This document shows positions 8,305 to 17,261 of a stretch of 64,000 bases of DNA, piece after piece (the first letter of the stretch is position 1; the number at the start of each line of letters is the position of its first letter). The notes under the pieces were generated by a model. The model did no database searches, was not told the DNA's origin, and saw only the letters and a list, made by a program, of their open reading frames with translations. Source of the stretch: Planctomycetota bacterium (GTDB lineage: Bacteria > Planctomycetota > UBA11346); the NCBI GenBank assembly GCA_014193115.1, contig BJHQ01000004.1, positions 186,001 through 250,000 on the forward strand. Direction: 5' to 3'. The position numbers and the translations under genes are program-made.

Positions 8305-9846
8305 TCAGGCCGCTTCGTCTTCGGTGTCTTCGCTGGTGGCCTCCGCCGGGTCCGCCACCACGCCTTTCCCGCGTTTGACGTGGATGGCGTATTCGGCCAG
8401 CTTGCGGTCAAGGGTCACCCGGTTGATGCCGAGGTCGCGGGCGGCGCGCAATTTGACGCCTTTTTCCTTGTTCAGGCACCAGGCGATCAGGATCCGCTCG
8501 GCGAGGGGGAAGAGCTTGCCGAGATCCGGCCCAGCGGCTCCGGCCCAGCGTTCGAGGGCGGTCTTCAGCAGATCCTCTGGCGGAACTCCTGGATTCTGGA
8601 TCGTCGACCGTTCCGCCAGCGGATGTGAAGCGGCATAGGAACGCACCGTCGGCGGCACCAGATCGTCGATGAAGACCGTGCCCGGGGCCAGCACCACTGC
8701 TTTTTGCACGCAGTTTTCCAGTTCGCGGATGTTGCCCGGCCACGGATACGCGATCAGCATCTCAAGCACGTCGCGGGGCACTTCATCGACGTTCTTGTAG
8801 TTGGCCCGGTTGTACTTTTGCAGGAAATGGTTGATCAGCAGGGGGATGTCCTCGCGCCGCTCGCGCAGCGCAGGCACCGCCAGATTGACCACGTTCAGAC
8901 GATAGAACAGATCTTCGCGGAACCGCCCGGATTTGACCTCTGCGCTCAAGTCGCGGTGGGTGGCGGCGATGATCCGCACATCCACCGGGATCGGGTGATG
9001 GTCGCCGACCCGGGTGATGGTGCGCTCTTGCAGGACCCGGAGCAGGCGGACCTGGGCTTCTTGGCTGATCTCGCCGACCTCATCGAGGAACAGGGTTCCG
9101 CCGGTGGCGACCTCAAACAGCCCGCGACGGTCATGGTCGGCGCCGGTGAAGGCGCCGCGGGCGTGGCCGAACAGCTCGGATTCGAGCAGGCTCGGCGACA
9201 GCGCGCCGGCATTGATCGAGACCAGCGGCTTGTGGGCGCGGTGGCTGTGGGCGTGGATCAGCTTGGCGAGGAGTTCCTTGCCGGTGCCGGTCTCGCCCTG
9301 GATCAGCACGGTCGCGGTCGAGGCCGCCGCGCGCAGGGCGTTGCGGATCAGGGCCTGCATCACGCCGGAATTGGTCAGGATGTCGTGCTGGCGGACATCG
9401 ACGGTCAGGGCGCCGCGCAGGACCTGGTTCTCTTCCGCGAGCTCGCTGACTTCCAGCTGCACCCGCAACCGGTCCATGCAATAGCGTGACAGGGAATCGA
9501 CCAGGAAGGCAGCGGCGTCTTCGCTCTGCCGATGGGAGACGAGCAGGGTGGCGATGGGGACGTTGCCGTCGCGCAGCTGGCGGGCCACCACCGGCAGGCC
9601 ATCGGTGGCGATAGGCGCGGTATGGGGTGTCGCCAGGGCGGCGATCTCGTCGGCGCTGTCAGGCGCTTCGCCAACGATAAAGGTTCCCGAAGGCGTCAGG
9701 TGACCGGAGCGGCAATTGAGCCAGATGCCGCCGATGGTCCCCCAGTTTTTCACTTCATGCCACAGCCGATCGAGGATCAGCCGGGGACCCGTCGCGGGGT
9801 CGAGGAGGTGCAAAACGGTCCCGACGCGGGTTGGCCAGGTGTGCAT
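8305..9846 (-). CDS. Sigma-54-dependent transcriptional activator (AAA+, Fis HTH)
   Basis: 513 residues. The first 145 residues form a poorly conserved sensory region (GAF-like by size). The AAA+ domain follows, with Walker A GETGTGKE at 184-191, the sigma-54 contact loop GAFTGA at 231-236, Walker B GGTLFLDEVGEI at 249-260 and an FYRLNVVNLAVPALRER segment. The C-terminus has a Fis-type helix-turn-helix (AARDLGINRVTLDRKLAEY). It would hydrolyse ATP to open promoters held by RpoN holoenzyme. No phospho-acceptor receiver domain is present, so the signal is likely a ligand or partner. A second, shorter Fis-type regulator lies upstream on the same strand. The targets are not evident. Confidence 0.93.
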   Translation of the reverse strand: MHTWPTRVGTVLHLLDPATGPRLILDRLWHEVKNWGTIGGIWLNCRSGHLTPSGTFIVGEAPDSADEIAALATPHTAPIATDGLPVVARQLRDGNVPIATLLVSHRQSEDAAAFLVDSLSRYCMDRLRVQLEVSELAEENQVLRGALTVDVRQHDILTNSGVMQALIRNALRAAASTATVLIQGETGTGKELLAKLIHAHSHRAHKPLVSINAGALSPSLLESELFGHARGAFTGADHDRRGLFEVATGGTLFLDEVGEISQEAQVRLLRVLQERTITRVGDHHPIPVDVRIIAATHRDLSAEVKSGRFREDLFYRLNVVNLAVPALRERREDIPLLINHFLQKYNRANYKNVDEVPRDVLEMLIAYPWPGNIRELENCVQKAVVLAPGTVFIDDLVPPTVRSYAASHPLAERSTIQNPGVPPEDLLKTALERWAGAAGPDLGKLFPLAERILIAWCLNKEKGVKLRAARDLGINRVTLDRKLAEYAIHVKRGKGVVADPAEATSEDTEDEAA

Positions 9847-9985
9847 GATGGATCAGCGCACGCTCCGCTCCATCCGCTGATTGTCCATTCGGACAACAAA
9901 GTGCCTGGACAACGCGCAGCATTGGGCGCCGCGCTGCGCAGGGATGAAGCAGTCGCTTCGCCAATGGGCGGATCCGCGCGGCTGG

Positions 9986-10582
9986 TCAGCCCGGATCGCT
10001 CTGGGTGACGCCGCCGACGTTCATGCCCTGCATCATTTCGTACAGGTAGGCTCTGGACACCTCTGCTGCCCGGGCAGCAGCACTGACATTGCCGTGTTGG
10101 CGTTCGAGCAGTTCCCGAAGCCATCGGCGCTTGAACACCAGCTTCGCGTCCAAGTAGCGATCCGGCCACGGTTCGGCGCGAGCCAGGGTTTCTGCCTGCC
10201 AGGCCAGGGCGACGATCCGGGCGAGCAGGCTGATCACGTCGCAGGCCCGCTGCGGCGGCCCGCTGCGCGGTTGGCAGAGCAGGGTGACGCCCGGCATGAC
10301 ATAGGCAGTGATCAGCCCGTGGTCGTCGATGGTCGGCGCCAGGGACGGCAGCGACGTGGCCGGCGGCGGCGGATCAGGCATGCCATCGTCTGAGCTGTGG
10401 GCGAACAGCTCGTGTTCGCGGTACAACCACATCGCGCTGGCCGGAACGGTCGGTCGCATCGCTTTGAGGAACTTGCCCATCAGCTCGGGCAGCGGCAGTC
10501 CGCGCCCGCACAAAAAGGTCAGGCGGACCAGGTGCTCATAGACGCTGCGGCCGATCGAGTCTTCTTCGCGCACATCGGTCAT
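9986..10582 (-). CDS. Short Fis-type HTH regulator without AAA+ domain
   Basis: 198 residues. The N-terminal 140 residues look like a GAF-type sensor (WLYREHELFAHSSDDG, a region that also recalls the sensor of the following gene). A Fis-type helix-turn-helix occupies residues about 155-190 (KRRWLRELLERQHGNVSAAARAAEVSRAYLYE). The AAA+ ATPase domain that normally connects these two parts is missing, so it cannot activate sigma-54 promoters by itself. It may be a repressor, or modulate the neighbouring full-length activator by heterodimerisation or site competition. A gap of 139 bases separates the two genes. Confidence 0.75.
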   Translation of the reverse strand: MTDVREEDSIGRSVYEHLVRLTFLCGRGLPLPELMGKFLKAMRPTVPASAMWLYREHELFAHSSDDGMPDPPPPATSLPSLAPTIDDHGLITAYVMPGVTLLCQPRSGPPQRACDVISLLARIVALAWQAETLARAEPWPDRYLDAKLVFKRRWLRELLERQHGNVSAAARAAEVSRAYLYEMMQGMNVGGVTQSDPG

Positions 10583-10684
10583 GGTAGAAGGATGACAGCC
10601 GACTGGCCGACGGCCAGCAGGTTCCAGCCAGCCGGATGCGCAACGTTCGAGGGCCGGCCGATGACCGATCGGGGACCCGTCGAA

Positions 10685-11458
10685 TCACTCGGTTTCGAAG
10701 GGAATGTGGAGGATGATCCGGTCGTTGACCACGTTTCCGAGATCGTCGGGGAGCTTGGGTACCCGGTCACCGCTGCTTTCGACCTTGACCAGCCGGTCGG
10801 GCGGCATGCCGGCATTGCTCAGGGCGCGGCGGACGCTGTTGGCGCGATCGGTGGAGATCTCCCAGGCGCCGTAACGTTCGCCGGTCGGTCGCTTGGCGGC
10901 GAAGGCCCGCACCGACAAGCCGCGCTTCGAACTGAGCAAGGTCGGCACCACCGCTTGCAGCAGCTGACGGCCTTCGGGTTTCAATTCGGCGGTTCCGGGG
11001 ATGAACAGAGCTCCCTTGGCGTTCTCCGAGAACTCGACGGCCAAGCCGTCCTGCTTGATCTTCACGTCGAAACCGCTGCGGGCGGAGCGGATGTTGCTGT
11101 CTGCGGAAGCGGCGGAGCGGATCCGCCCGGCGAGGGCTTCGGCTTCTGCCACATCAATGTTGGCCTCGGCCCGGGACGCCTGTTCGACCTTGTCGTTCAT
11201 CACCGGCGGCCGGCCATCGGTCTTCATGATGTAGGGACTCGATCGGTAATCGATTTTGAAGGCACCCGGGTTGGCGAAGTATTCTGCCAGACCATTCCGC
11301 GTCTTCACATCGAGGCCGACGATCCAGAGCACCAGGAAGAACGCCATCATCGCGGTCACGAAGTCGGCATAGGCGATCTTCCACGCCCCACCGTGGTGAC
11401 CGTGGCCGCCGCCCTTCTTCTTTTTGATGATGATCGGCTGATCTTTGTCGTCGGCCAT
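10685..11458 (-). CDS. motB: Flagellar motor stator protein MotB
   Basis: 257 residues. A short basic cytoplasmic tail (KKKKGGGHGHHGG) leads into a single membrane helix, AYADFVTAMMAFFLVLWIV. It carries the proton-binding aspartate at D32, the same number as in Escherichia coli MotB. The C-terminal half is an OmpA-like peptidoglycan-binding domain with the FIPGTAELKPEG start and the RANSVRRAL/NDRI motifs. With MotA it forms the stator that anchors to the cell wall and converts ion flow into torque. motA lies upstream on the same strand across a 434-base gap containing an inverted repeat. No other flagellar gene is present in the window. Confidence 0.95.
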   Translation of the reverse strand: MADDKDQPIIIKKKKGGGHGHHGGAWKIAYADFVTAMMAFFLVLWIVGLDVKTRNGLAEYFANPGAFKIDYRSSPYIMKTDGRPPVMNDKVEQASRAEANIDVAEAEALAGRIRSAASADSNIRSARSGFDVKIKQDGLAVEFSENAKGALFIPGTAELKPEGRQLLQAVVPTLLSSKRGLSVRAFAAKRPTGERYGAWEISTDRANSVRRALSNAGMPPDRLVKVESSGDRVPKLPDDLGNVVNDRIILHIPFETE

Positions 11459-11892
11459 TGGTTAGGGACTTGGGGCTAGGGACTAGGGACCAGGGATCGT
11501 GGTAGGTAATCCTTGCGTTGGTCGACTGGAATTTTGTGTGGGCAAGCGGGGGGCGGGGCTGGGCTGGGGCCTGGGAGCGCCGAGCGCCAGCTCGGCATCG
11601 AATCGCCCATGCCGAGCTGGCGCTCGGCGCTCCCAGGGAGGCGAGCCCGAAGGGCCGCGGTTCTCGGTAAAGGGAACGGCCGCCCGAGGCGCGCTGGGCG
11701 GATGCAATCGGCGCAGCCGATCCGCCCACGTTTTGACAGCGGAGCAGTCAAAACAGGCGCCGACCCAGGCCGGGGGGGCGAAGCAGGTGCCGCCCCAGGC
11801 GGCGGCAGGCAGAAGGCCTGCGACCGGCGCAGCGTGGAGCGAAGCGGAGCTGGAAAGGCCCGGAGCGCCGTGGGGGGCGAAGCCACCCATGA
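11459..11892. repeat. motA-motB gap with a perfect 28-bp inverted repeat
   Basis: This gene-free stretch contains a perfect hairpin: arms at 11571-11598 and 11609-11636 (28 bases each), a 10-base loop, and the core GGGAGCGCCGAGCGCCAGCTCGGC. It belongs to the family also found at 24421, 35916 and 60714. The rest is GC-rich without a credible gene. Near 11462-11498 there are short imprecise TAGGGACT/CAGGGATC repeats just before motB. The hairpin could stop or attenuate motA transcription before motB, so motB may need its own promoter. Confidence 0.8.
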
Positions 11893-12771
11893 TCAATGCC
11901 CCCCGCCGCCGCTCTTCGCGGCGGCTTTGACGAATTTCTCCATCTCGGTGAAGCCGGGTCGCACGCTGGGATCGATGTTGCGGCGGGCGAATTCGATGCA
12001 GGTCATCGGCGATTCGCCGCGGGCGAAGCTGAAGATCGCCTGGCGGATGCAGTTCAGGTACTGGCCATGGGTGCGGCTGCGCATGCCCATGGCCCGGGCG
12101 ATGGGATAGAACACGACATACGCGACCAGGATGCCGGTCATGGTGCCGACCAGGGCCATGCCGATGGCGTGGCCGATTTCCGCCGGATCGCCGCCGATCT
12201 TGCCCATGGTGATGATTACGCCGAGGACGCAGGCGATGATGCCCACCGCCGGCATGGCGTCGCCGGTATTCTGCACTGCATCCGGCACCAGGTGGTGCTC
12301 GGCATGGGCCGTATCGAGGTCCATCTCCATCATTTCGGCCAGGTCGTGGGGCTTCACACCGCCGAGCACGATCACCTTCATCGTGTCGCAGAAGAACGGA
12401 CAGGCGGTGTGATCGTGGAGGAAAACATGGTTCGCGCCGAGGATTTTGCTTTTGGCTGGGTCCTCCAGGTGGACTTCGATCCCGAGCAGACCGTCGTGGC
12501 GGGCGACATTGAAAATCTGATAGAGCAGGGCGAGCAGGCGCAGGAATTCGTCCTTCGAGAACGGATCTGGACTGAGCATGTGGAGCAATTCGCTGATCGT
12601 CTTGTTGACCATGCCCATGCCATTGCCGCCCAGAAAAATTCCGAACGCGCCGCCGAGGATGACGATGTATTCCGTCCATGCCTGGACGAAGATGACCATC
12701 TGCCCGCCGTGCAGCAGGTAGCCGGCGAAGATGCAGACCAGGCCAAAGACGATGCCGATGATGAGGAACAT
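11893..12771 (-). CDS. motA: Flagellar motor stator protein MotA
   Basis: 292 residues from the ATG at 12771, matching the usual length (295 in E. coli). A longer frame adds 43 unlike residues and was rejected. There are four membrane helices: 1-20, 34-52, 170-190 and 204-226. Functional residues align closely with E. coli numbering: R91 and E99 in the cytoplasmic loop (which interact with FliG), P174 in DAMPAVGIIA and P223 in FYPIARA. It forms the ion channel with MotB. It is the first gene of the motA-motB pair. Confidence 0.95.
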   Translation of the reverse strand: MFLIIGIVFGLVCIFAGYLLHGGQMVIFVQAWTEYIVILGGAFGIFLGGNGMGMVNKTISELLHMLSPDPFSKDEFLRLLALLYQIFNVARHDGLLGIEVHLEDPAKSKILGANHVFLHDHTACPFFCDTMKVIVLGGVKPHDLAEMMEMDLDTAHAEHHLVPDAVQNTGDAMPAVGIIACVLGVIITMGKIGGDPAEIGHAIGMALVGTMTGILVAYVVFYPIARAMGMRSRTHGQYLNCIRQAIFSFARGESPMTCIEFARRNIDPSVRPGFTEMEKFVKAAAKSGGGGH

Positions 12772-13039
12772 GGAGGCGCTAGACCATGCTGACGCGAAAC
12801 CTGGACCAACGCCAGTCGAGGATTGCTGATGGCGATCGGAAAATGTCCTGTATCCAGTTATCCAGTCATCAGTTACACGACCTCTGCTGACCCTCTGCAC
12901 GGGCTCGTACGAGGCGCCAGATGACGCCGAGAGCGACGCCTGCTGTTGCGACCTGCGGCGTCCTGGGGCTCGCCTCTGTTGCCGTGGTCACTAGCGTCCC
13001 GCTCCCTGCTTCCTGCCGCCGTCCCGCTCTGGAGACCCC

Positions 13040-13681
13040 ATGCGCCTGCTGGTCCTCTACACCACCTCGATCATCTGCGGCATCTGCATGATGGCGTTGG
13101 AGATGATCGGCGCCCGGGCGCTGTTCCCATCATTCGGGTCGTCGGTGGACACCTGGGCGGCGATCATCTCGGTGTTCATCTTGTCATTCTCGGTGGGGTA
13201 CGTCCTGGGCGGGGTCGTGGCCGACCGGATGCGCAGCAATGCCGCGCTCGGCTGGCTGATCCTGGGCGCCGGCATCCTGTACTGCCTGCTGCCGATCTAT
13301 TCTCTGGCCTTCTGCGAATCTTTGGGTGAAAGCGTCCATCAGGCAGCCTGGGGACCGCTGGTCGGAGCCCTGGCGCTGTTCCTGGCGCCGTCGCTGCTAC
13401 TCGGCGGTATTTCGCCGGTGCTGGTCAAGCTCGCCTTTGTCAGCGCCGACCGGGTCGGACGGACCACCGGCACGCTGTATGCGGTCGGATCGATCGGCAA
13501 CTTCGCAGGGATCCTCGGAGCAAATTACGTGCTGCTGCGCTATGTGCCGCTGAATGACAGCATCCTCGGCATGGGCGTGGCGCTGTGTCTGCTCGGGTTG
13601 TGCCACCTGTTCCTGCGCATGGAGGTCACCGCGGAGGCTGGTGGTGGAGCGTCGTCCGCTGCCGGCGGAGAGCCGGCATGA
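13040..13681 (+). CDS. Membrane half of a split spermidine-synthase-like system
   Basis: 213 residues with about six transmembrane segments (YTTSIICGICMMALEMIGAR, AAIISVFILSFSVGYVLGGV and others). It matches the N-terminal membrane domain seen in fused 'MFS transporter/spermidine synthase' proteins, including the first-helix E-MIGARALFPSFGSSVDTWAAIIS pattern. Its stop overlaps the next ATG as ATGA, so the two are coupled. The second gene has the soluble Rossmann domain that is normally fused to this one. No transport substrate is known for these membrane domains. Confidence 0.75.
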   Translation: MRLLVLYTTSIICGICMMALEMIGARALFPSFGSSVDTWAAIISVFILSFSVGYVLGGVVADRMRSNAALGWLILGAGILYCLLPIYSLAFCESLGESVHQAAWGPLVGALALFLAPSLLLGGISPVLVKLAFVSADRVGRTTGTLYAVGSIGNFAGILGANYVLLRYVPLNDSILGMGVALCLLGLCHLFLRMEVTAEAGGGASSAAGGEPA

Positions 13682-15276
13682 AAGCCCGTATCCTTGCGGT
13701 GGTGGTAGCGGCCCTGGCGATGTGGGCTGGGTACCGGTTCGCTGACAGCCACTACCGGATCGCGGATCCCGGCTACCCCAGCGACCAGCTGCCCCTGGCC
13801 CATCGCGACAGCGCCTATACCAGCTCGACCTGGGTGGCCAGTCCCACCGACAATTACCTGCAATTGCGGTTCTTCGAGCGGGTCGAAGGTGGCGTCTGCC
13901 TGCGCCCGTCGTGGGCTGATTTGGTGGCGTTGAAGCAGGCAGGGGGAGCGCCGGCGCTGCCCCACCTGGTTCCGGCTTCGCCTGAAGTCGGTCGCGGCAA
14001 GTTGGATCCGCTGTGGCCGGTGGACCGGCCCCAGCCCGATCCGGGCACGCTGAACAGCAGTGCCTATATCAGCCTGTTCCCGTACGGCGTGCTGCTCAAC
14101 GACATGGTGATGGCGGCTGCCGGCGGCGCGACGGCCAAGGCCGCTCCGCGGATCCTGATCGTCGGCTTGGGATCCGGCGTCGGCGCCGCCCAGCTCGCCC
14201 ATCATTTCCCCGATGCCGCGATCACCGTGGTGGACATCGATGGCGTGGTCCGCGACATGGTCATGGACCACTATCCGCTGCTGCGCTGGCTGACCACCCA
14301 GGTCACCACCCGCAAAGAACCACGGCTGGACATCGCCATCGCCGACGCTCGGCGCTGGATCCGTTACGAGGCCGCCCGGCGCAAAGCCGCGGGGGCCGGA
14401 TTCGATCTGATCATCCTCGACGCCTACACCGCCGGATCGACCATTCCGCCGCACCTGATGACCCGGGAGTTCTTCGCATCGTGTGCTGCCGGTCTGGCGC
14501 CAGGCGGGCTGGTGCTGGCCAACGTCATCGGCTGCCACGGCAAGGAGGTCGACGGCGCCATCGTCGGTGCGATGCACCGGACCCTGGGCGGAGCGATCCG
14601 CTCGCTGCGCGCTGCTGGCCTGCCTGAATGCATCTCGATCCCGGTGGTCTATCGCAGCACCGACAGTCTCGGCCAGTTCCGCGCCGGCGCGAATTTCACC
14701 CGCAACAACATCGTCATCGCCGGCACGTCGCCGCTCGACGTCCGCCGCCATCGCCAGGGCTGGGAGCGGATCGCCAATTTCGTGCATTTCCCGGAACTGG
14801 CAGTAGGTGCCTATACCACGGCAAATTACCTGAATGCCGGAGAGAACTGGAACAGCAGCTCGGTGGATGCGGCGGTGATCGACGGGGCTGCGCCGGGGCT
14901 TGCCCGGCAGCTGGTCGCCGACCGCCAGACCGACGATGCCTCGCACCACATGCGCTACAGCCGGTCCAGCGATATCGGACTGATCGAGCAGGCCCAGCGC
15001 GCCGTCCAGGCCAGCACCGGTCTGCGCCTGACCGGCTGGGATCGCCCAGGGAAATTTCTGATCCGGGTCGACACCGATTGCGTGCTGCTGCCGCGGGAGG
15101 TGTCCCGCCTGGCCCAGATCATCATCAAGGACCACGACCTGACCGACGGCGAGGCCCTGGTCGGACCCCTCGATCCGCCGGGCGGCGAACGGCCGCGGCA
15201 GGCGGCGACCTGGACGATCGCCGACGCGCCGCTCTTCACCGACCAGATGCCCAACGCCGATATCTGGAACCGGTAG
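13678..15276 (+). CDS. Spermidine-synthase-like Rossmann-fold protein
   Basis: 532 residues from the ATG that overlaps the preceding stop. It has an N-terminal signal-anchor (ILAVVVAALAMWAGYRF). The core motif ILIVGLGSGVGAA is the nucleotide-binding loop of the spermidine synthase/methyltransferase fold, with an acidic strand end VVDIDG and a DLIILDAY segment. Polyamine synthases normally have a GGGDG loop and a D-x-x-D pair; the loop is changed here, so polyamine chemistry is uncertain. The last 150 residues are an unusual C-terminal extension. In many bacteria the two parts are fused. Here they are separate but translationally coupled. They probably form a complex at the membrane. Confidence 0.65.
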   Translation: MKARILAVVVAALAMWAGYRFADSHYRIADPGYPSDQLPLAHRDSAYTSSTWVASPTDNYLQLRFFERVEGGVCLRPSWADLVALKQAGGAPALPHLVPASPEVGRGKLDPLWPVDRPQPDPGTLNSSAYISLFPYGVLLNDMVMAAAGGATAKAAPRILIVGLGSGVGAAQLAHHFPDAAITVVDIDGVVRDMVMDHYPLLRWLTTQVTTRKEPRLDIAIADARRWIRYEAARRKAAGAGFDLIILDAYTAGSTIPPHLMTREFFASCAAGLAPGGLVLANVIGCHGKEVDGAIVGAMHRTLGGAIRSLRAAGLPECISIPVVYRSTDSLGQFRAGANFTRNNIVIAGTSPLDVRRHRQGWERIANFVHFPELAVGAYTTANYLNAGENWNSSSVDAAVIDGAAPGLARQLVADRQTDDASHHMRYSRSSDIGLIEQAQRAVQASTGLRLTGWDRPGKFLIRVDTDCVLLPREVSRLAQIIIKDHDLTDGEALVGPLDPPGGERPRQAATWTIADAPLFTDQMPNADIWNR

Positions 15277-15293
15277 AGTCCGGGGATCGCGCC

Positions 15294-16190
15294 ATGGCCA
15301 CGATCCTGACCATCACCGCCAACCCGCTGCTCGACCACTTGGCCGATGCCACGATCCGGCCCGGCGAGGTCCATCGGGTCGAGCGGCTCGCGGCGGTGGC
15401 GGGTGGGAAAGGACTGAACGTCGCCCGGGTCCTGGCCGCCCACGGCCACCGCGCCATTGCGGTGTTCTTCGCTGGCGGGCGGCATGGGGAGACCCTGGCC
15501 GAACTGGCGGCAAGCGACGGCCTGGAACCGGTGCCGGTGGCGACGGCGGCCTCGACCCGCATCGGATTCCTGGCGGTTGATCCCTACACCGGCGCGACCA
15601 CCTCCTTGATGGAACAGGGCTTCCGAGTGACAGCGCGGGAGAACGGCGCGCTGCTCACTGCGGTCCGCCGCCGGATCGCCGAGGCCGATCTGGTGATCGC
15701 GTGCGGATCGGTCCCCGACCCCGCATGCGCCGCCTTGTGGCGTCTGGTCTGCGATCTGTGCGCCAACACGGGCAAGATCTGCTGGCTCGATTCGTATGGT
15801 CCGGCGATGGACGCGGCCTTGGCCGGGCCGCACCCGCCGGCGCTGGTCAAACCCAATCGCCAGGAATACGGCCGTGGCGGCCGACGCTGGGCTGCGCCTG
15901 CCGAGCTGCATTTGAGCGATGGCGCCGGAGCGATCAAAGTCCGCACGCCCCAGATCCGCCTGGTCGTGACGCCGCCGACGATCAAGGAACGCAATCCGGT
16001 CGGCAGCGGTGACTGCTACGTCGCCGGTCTGGCCCACGCCCGCCTTTCCGGCTGGAATCTGGAGCGCCAGATCGCCTGGGCCGTCGCCGCCGGGGCGGCC
16101 AACGCCGCACGCTCCGACGTCGCCCGGATCGGCCCTGACGACATCGCACCCTTGGCCGACCGGGTGCGCTTCGAACCGGACGACCGATAG
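15294..16190 (+). CDS. PfkB-family sugar kinase (1-phosphofructokinase-like)
   Basis: 298 residues. Both PfkB signatures are present: AGGKGLNVARVLAAHG near residue 40 and the catalytic NPVGSGDCYVAG near 242, with the GxGD catalytic aspartate. The N-terminus (ILTITANPLLDHL) is typical of the FruK/LacC branch, which phosphorylates fructose 1-phosphate or tagatose 6-phosphate. A PTS partner is not nearby, so the sugar is not settled. The gene starts 17 bases after the Rossmann protein and is probably co-transcribed. Confidence 0.8.
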   Translation: MATILTITANPLLDHLADATIRPGEVHRVERLAAVAGGKGLNVARVLAAHGHRAIAVFFAGGRHGETLAELAASDGLEPVPVATAASTRIGFLAVDPYTGATTSLMEQGFRVTARENGALLTAVRRRIAEADLVIACGSVPDPACAALWRLVCDLCANTGKICWLDSYGPAMDAALAGPHPPALVKPNRQEYGRGGRRWAAPAELHLSDGAGAIKVRTPQIRLVVTPPTIKERNPVGSGDCYVAGLAHARLSGWNLERQIAWAVAAGAANAARSDVARIGPDDIAPLADRVRFEPDDR

Positions 16191-16204
16191 GTCAGGGATC
16201 GCGC

Positions 16205-16352
16205 CATATCGGAGCGGCGATGCCTTCATCGCCGGCGCGGCGTTGGTCCCGTTCGCAGCCTCGTCTCGTCAGACGGTGGCCGCTGGATTGGCTTTGGGGA
16301 CGCGATTCCGGGCAATGCTGGCGGTGTGGGCATCGCCGGCGCGGCAGCAGAC
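16205..16352. repeat. Dispersed repeat, copy A (about 150 bases)
   Basis: This stretch and the one at 61257 align over more than 100 bases with gaps. They share GGAGCGGCGATGCC(T/C)TCATCGCCGGCG, then a TGGT(C/A)CCGTT core, then GTCAGAC(G/C)GTGG(C/T)CGCTG, then GCGA(T/C)TCCG(G/A)GCAAT. The first segment is a perfect short hairpin, GGCGATG-cctt-CATCGCC. Both copies are beside genes but not in them. It has no coding potential. Confidence 0.6.
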
Positions 16353-17189
16353 TCAGTGGCCCCGCGGCCAGATGCCCGGATGTTTCTCCGCCCAGGCACG
16401 GTTGGGGTTCCCCGGATCGCCATACGTGTTGCCGGCGTGGTCCTTGCCGCGGGCCAAATAGACCTGGAAACCGTCGCCGAGCGACTTGTGCAGCACCCGG
16501 GTCGACGTGTAGCGCATGGTGTAGCCGCAGCGCCGGATCGGGCTGGTGTTGGCGGTCGAACCGTGGATCAGCCGGCCATCGTGCAGGCTGCATTCACCAG
16601 GTTTCAGGATGCACGGCACGGCCCGCCCATCGTCCACCTGGTCGGCATCGATCTCGCTGTCGAACACGGCTGATTTCTTGTCGATCTGGTGATATCGCGA
16701 AAAGCCCTTGGCGCCTTCGTTGTGGGAGCGCGGGATGACGTGCATCGCGCTGTTGCGCAGATCGGAGGGATCGATCGCCAGCCACACCGTGACGACTTCC
16801 ATCGGATCCATCCGGCCTTTCCAATAGCTGGAGTCCTCATGCCACGGCACGCGCTTGCCGACGCCGGCCGGTTTGCACAGGAAATGGCTGCTGAACAGGC
16901 AGATGTCGGGTCCGAGGATCGGCTCCACCAGATCCAGTACCTGGTCGTCGAGCAGCCATTCCATCAGTTCAGGATAGGCGAAGTGGGGCACGTCCATGTG
17001 TTCCGGGCTTTTGCCGTGGCCGTCGGTGACCCAGCGTTGCAGCAGGTGCTCGAAGTAACCTTGCAATTTCGAGAACTTCCCTTCCGAGAACACCTGCTGC
17101 TGGGGAAGCAGGTATCCTTCATGGCGGTAGAACGTCACCTGGTCGGGGTTCAGGCGGGGCTGGATCGAGATTTGTGGCGCGGTTTGCAT
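16353..17189 (-). CDS. Phytanoyl-CoA dioxygenase (PhyH) family protein
   Basis: 278 residues from the ATG at 17189; a longer frame upstream is antisense to the AraC gene and was rejected. The Fe(II)/2-oxoglutarate site is visible: H117-E-D119 (PWHEDSSYWKG), the distal histidine H209 in LIHGSTANTS, and R219/R220 as the 2-oxoglutarate anchor. These enzymes hydroxylate small or lipid-like substrates. In PVC genomes many relatives are found next to AraC regulators, as here. The substrate is unknown. It is divergent from the AraC gene across 72 bases, so the regulator probably controls it. Confidence 0.88.
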   Translation of the reverse strand: MQTAPQISIQPRLNPDQVTFYRHEGYLLPQQQVFSEGKFSKLQGYFEHLLQRWVTDGHGKSPEHMDVPHFAYPELMEWLLDDQVLDLVEPILGPDICLFSSHFLCKPAGVGKRVPWHEDSSYWKGRMDPMEVVTVWLAIDPSDLRNSAMHVIPRSHNEGAKGFSRYHQIDKKSAVFDSEIDADQVDDGRAVPCILKPGECSLHDGRLIHGSTANTSPIRRCGYTMRYTSTRVLHKSLGDGFQVYLARGKDHAGNTYGDPGNPNRAWAEKHPGIWPRGH

Positions 17190-17261
17190 GGATTCATGCT
17201 CCGCATCCGGGGCCGGGAATCTTCCCCTGGGCTTGTTGGGTATTTCCTCTAGAATGACTTC

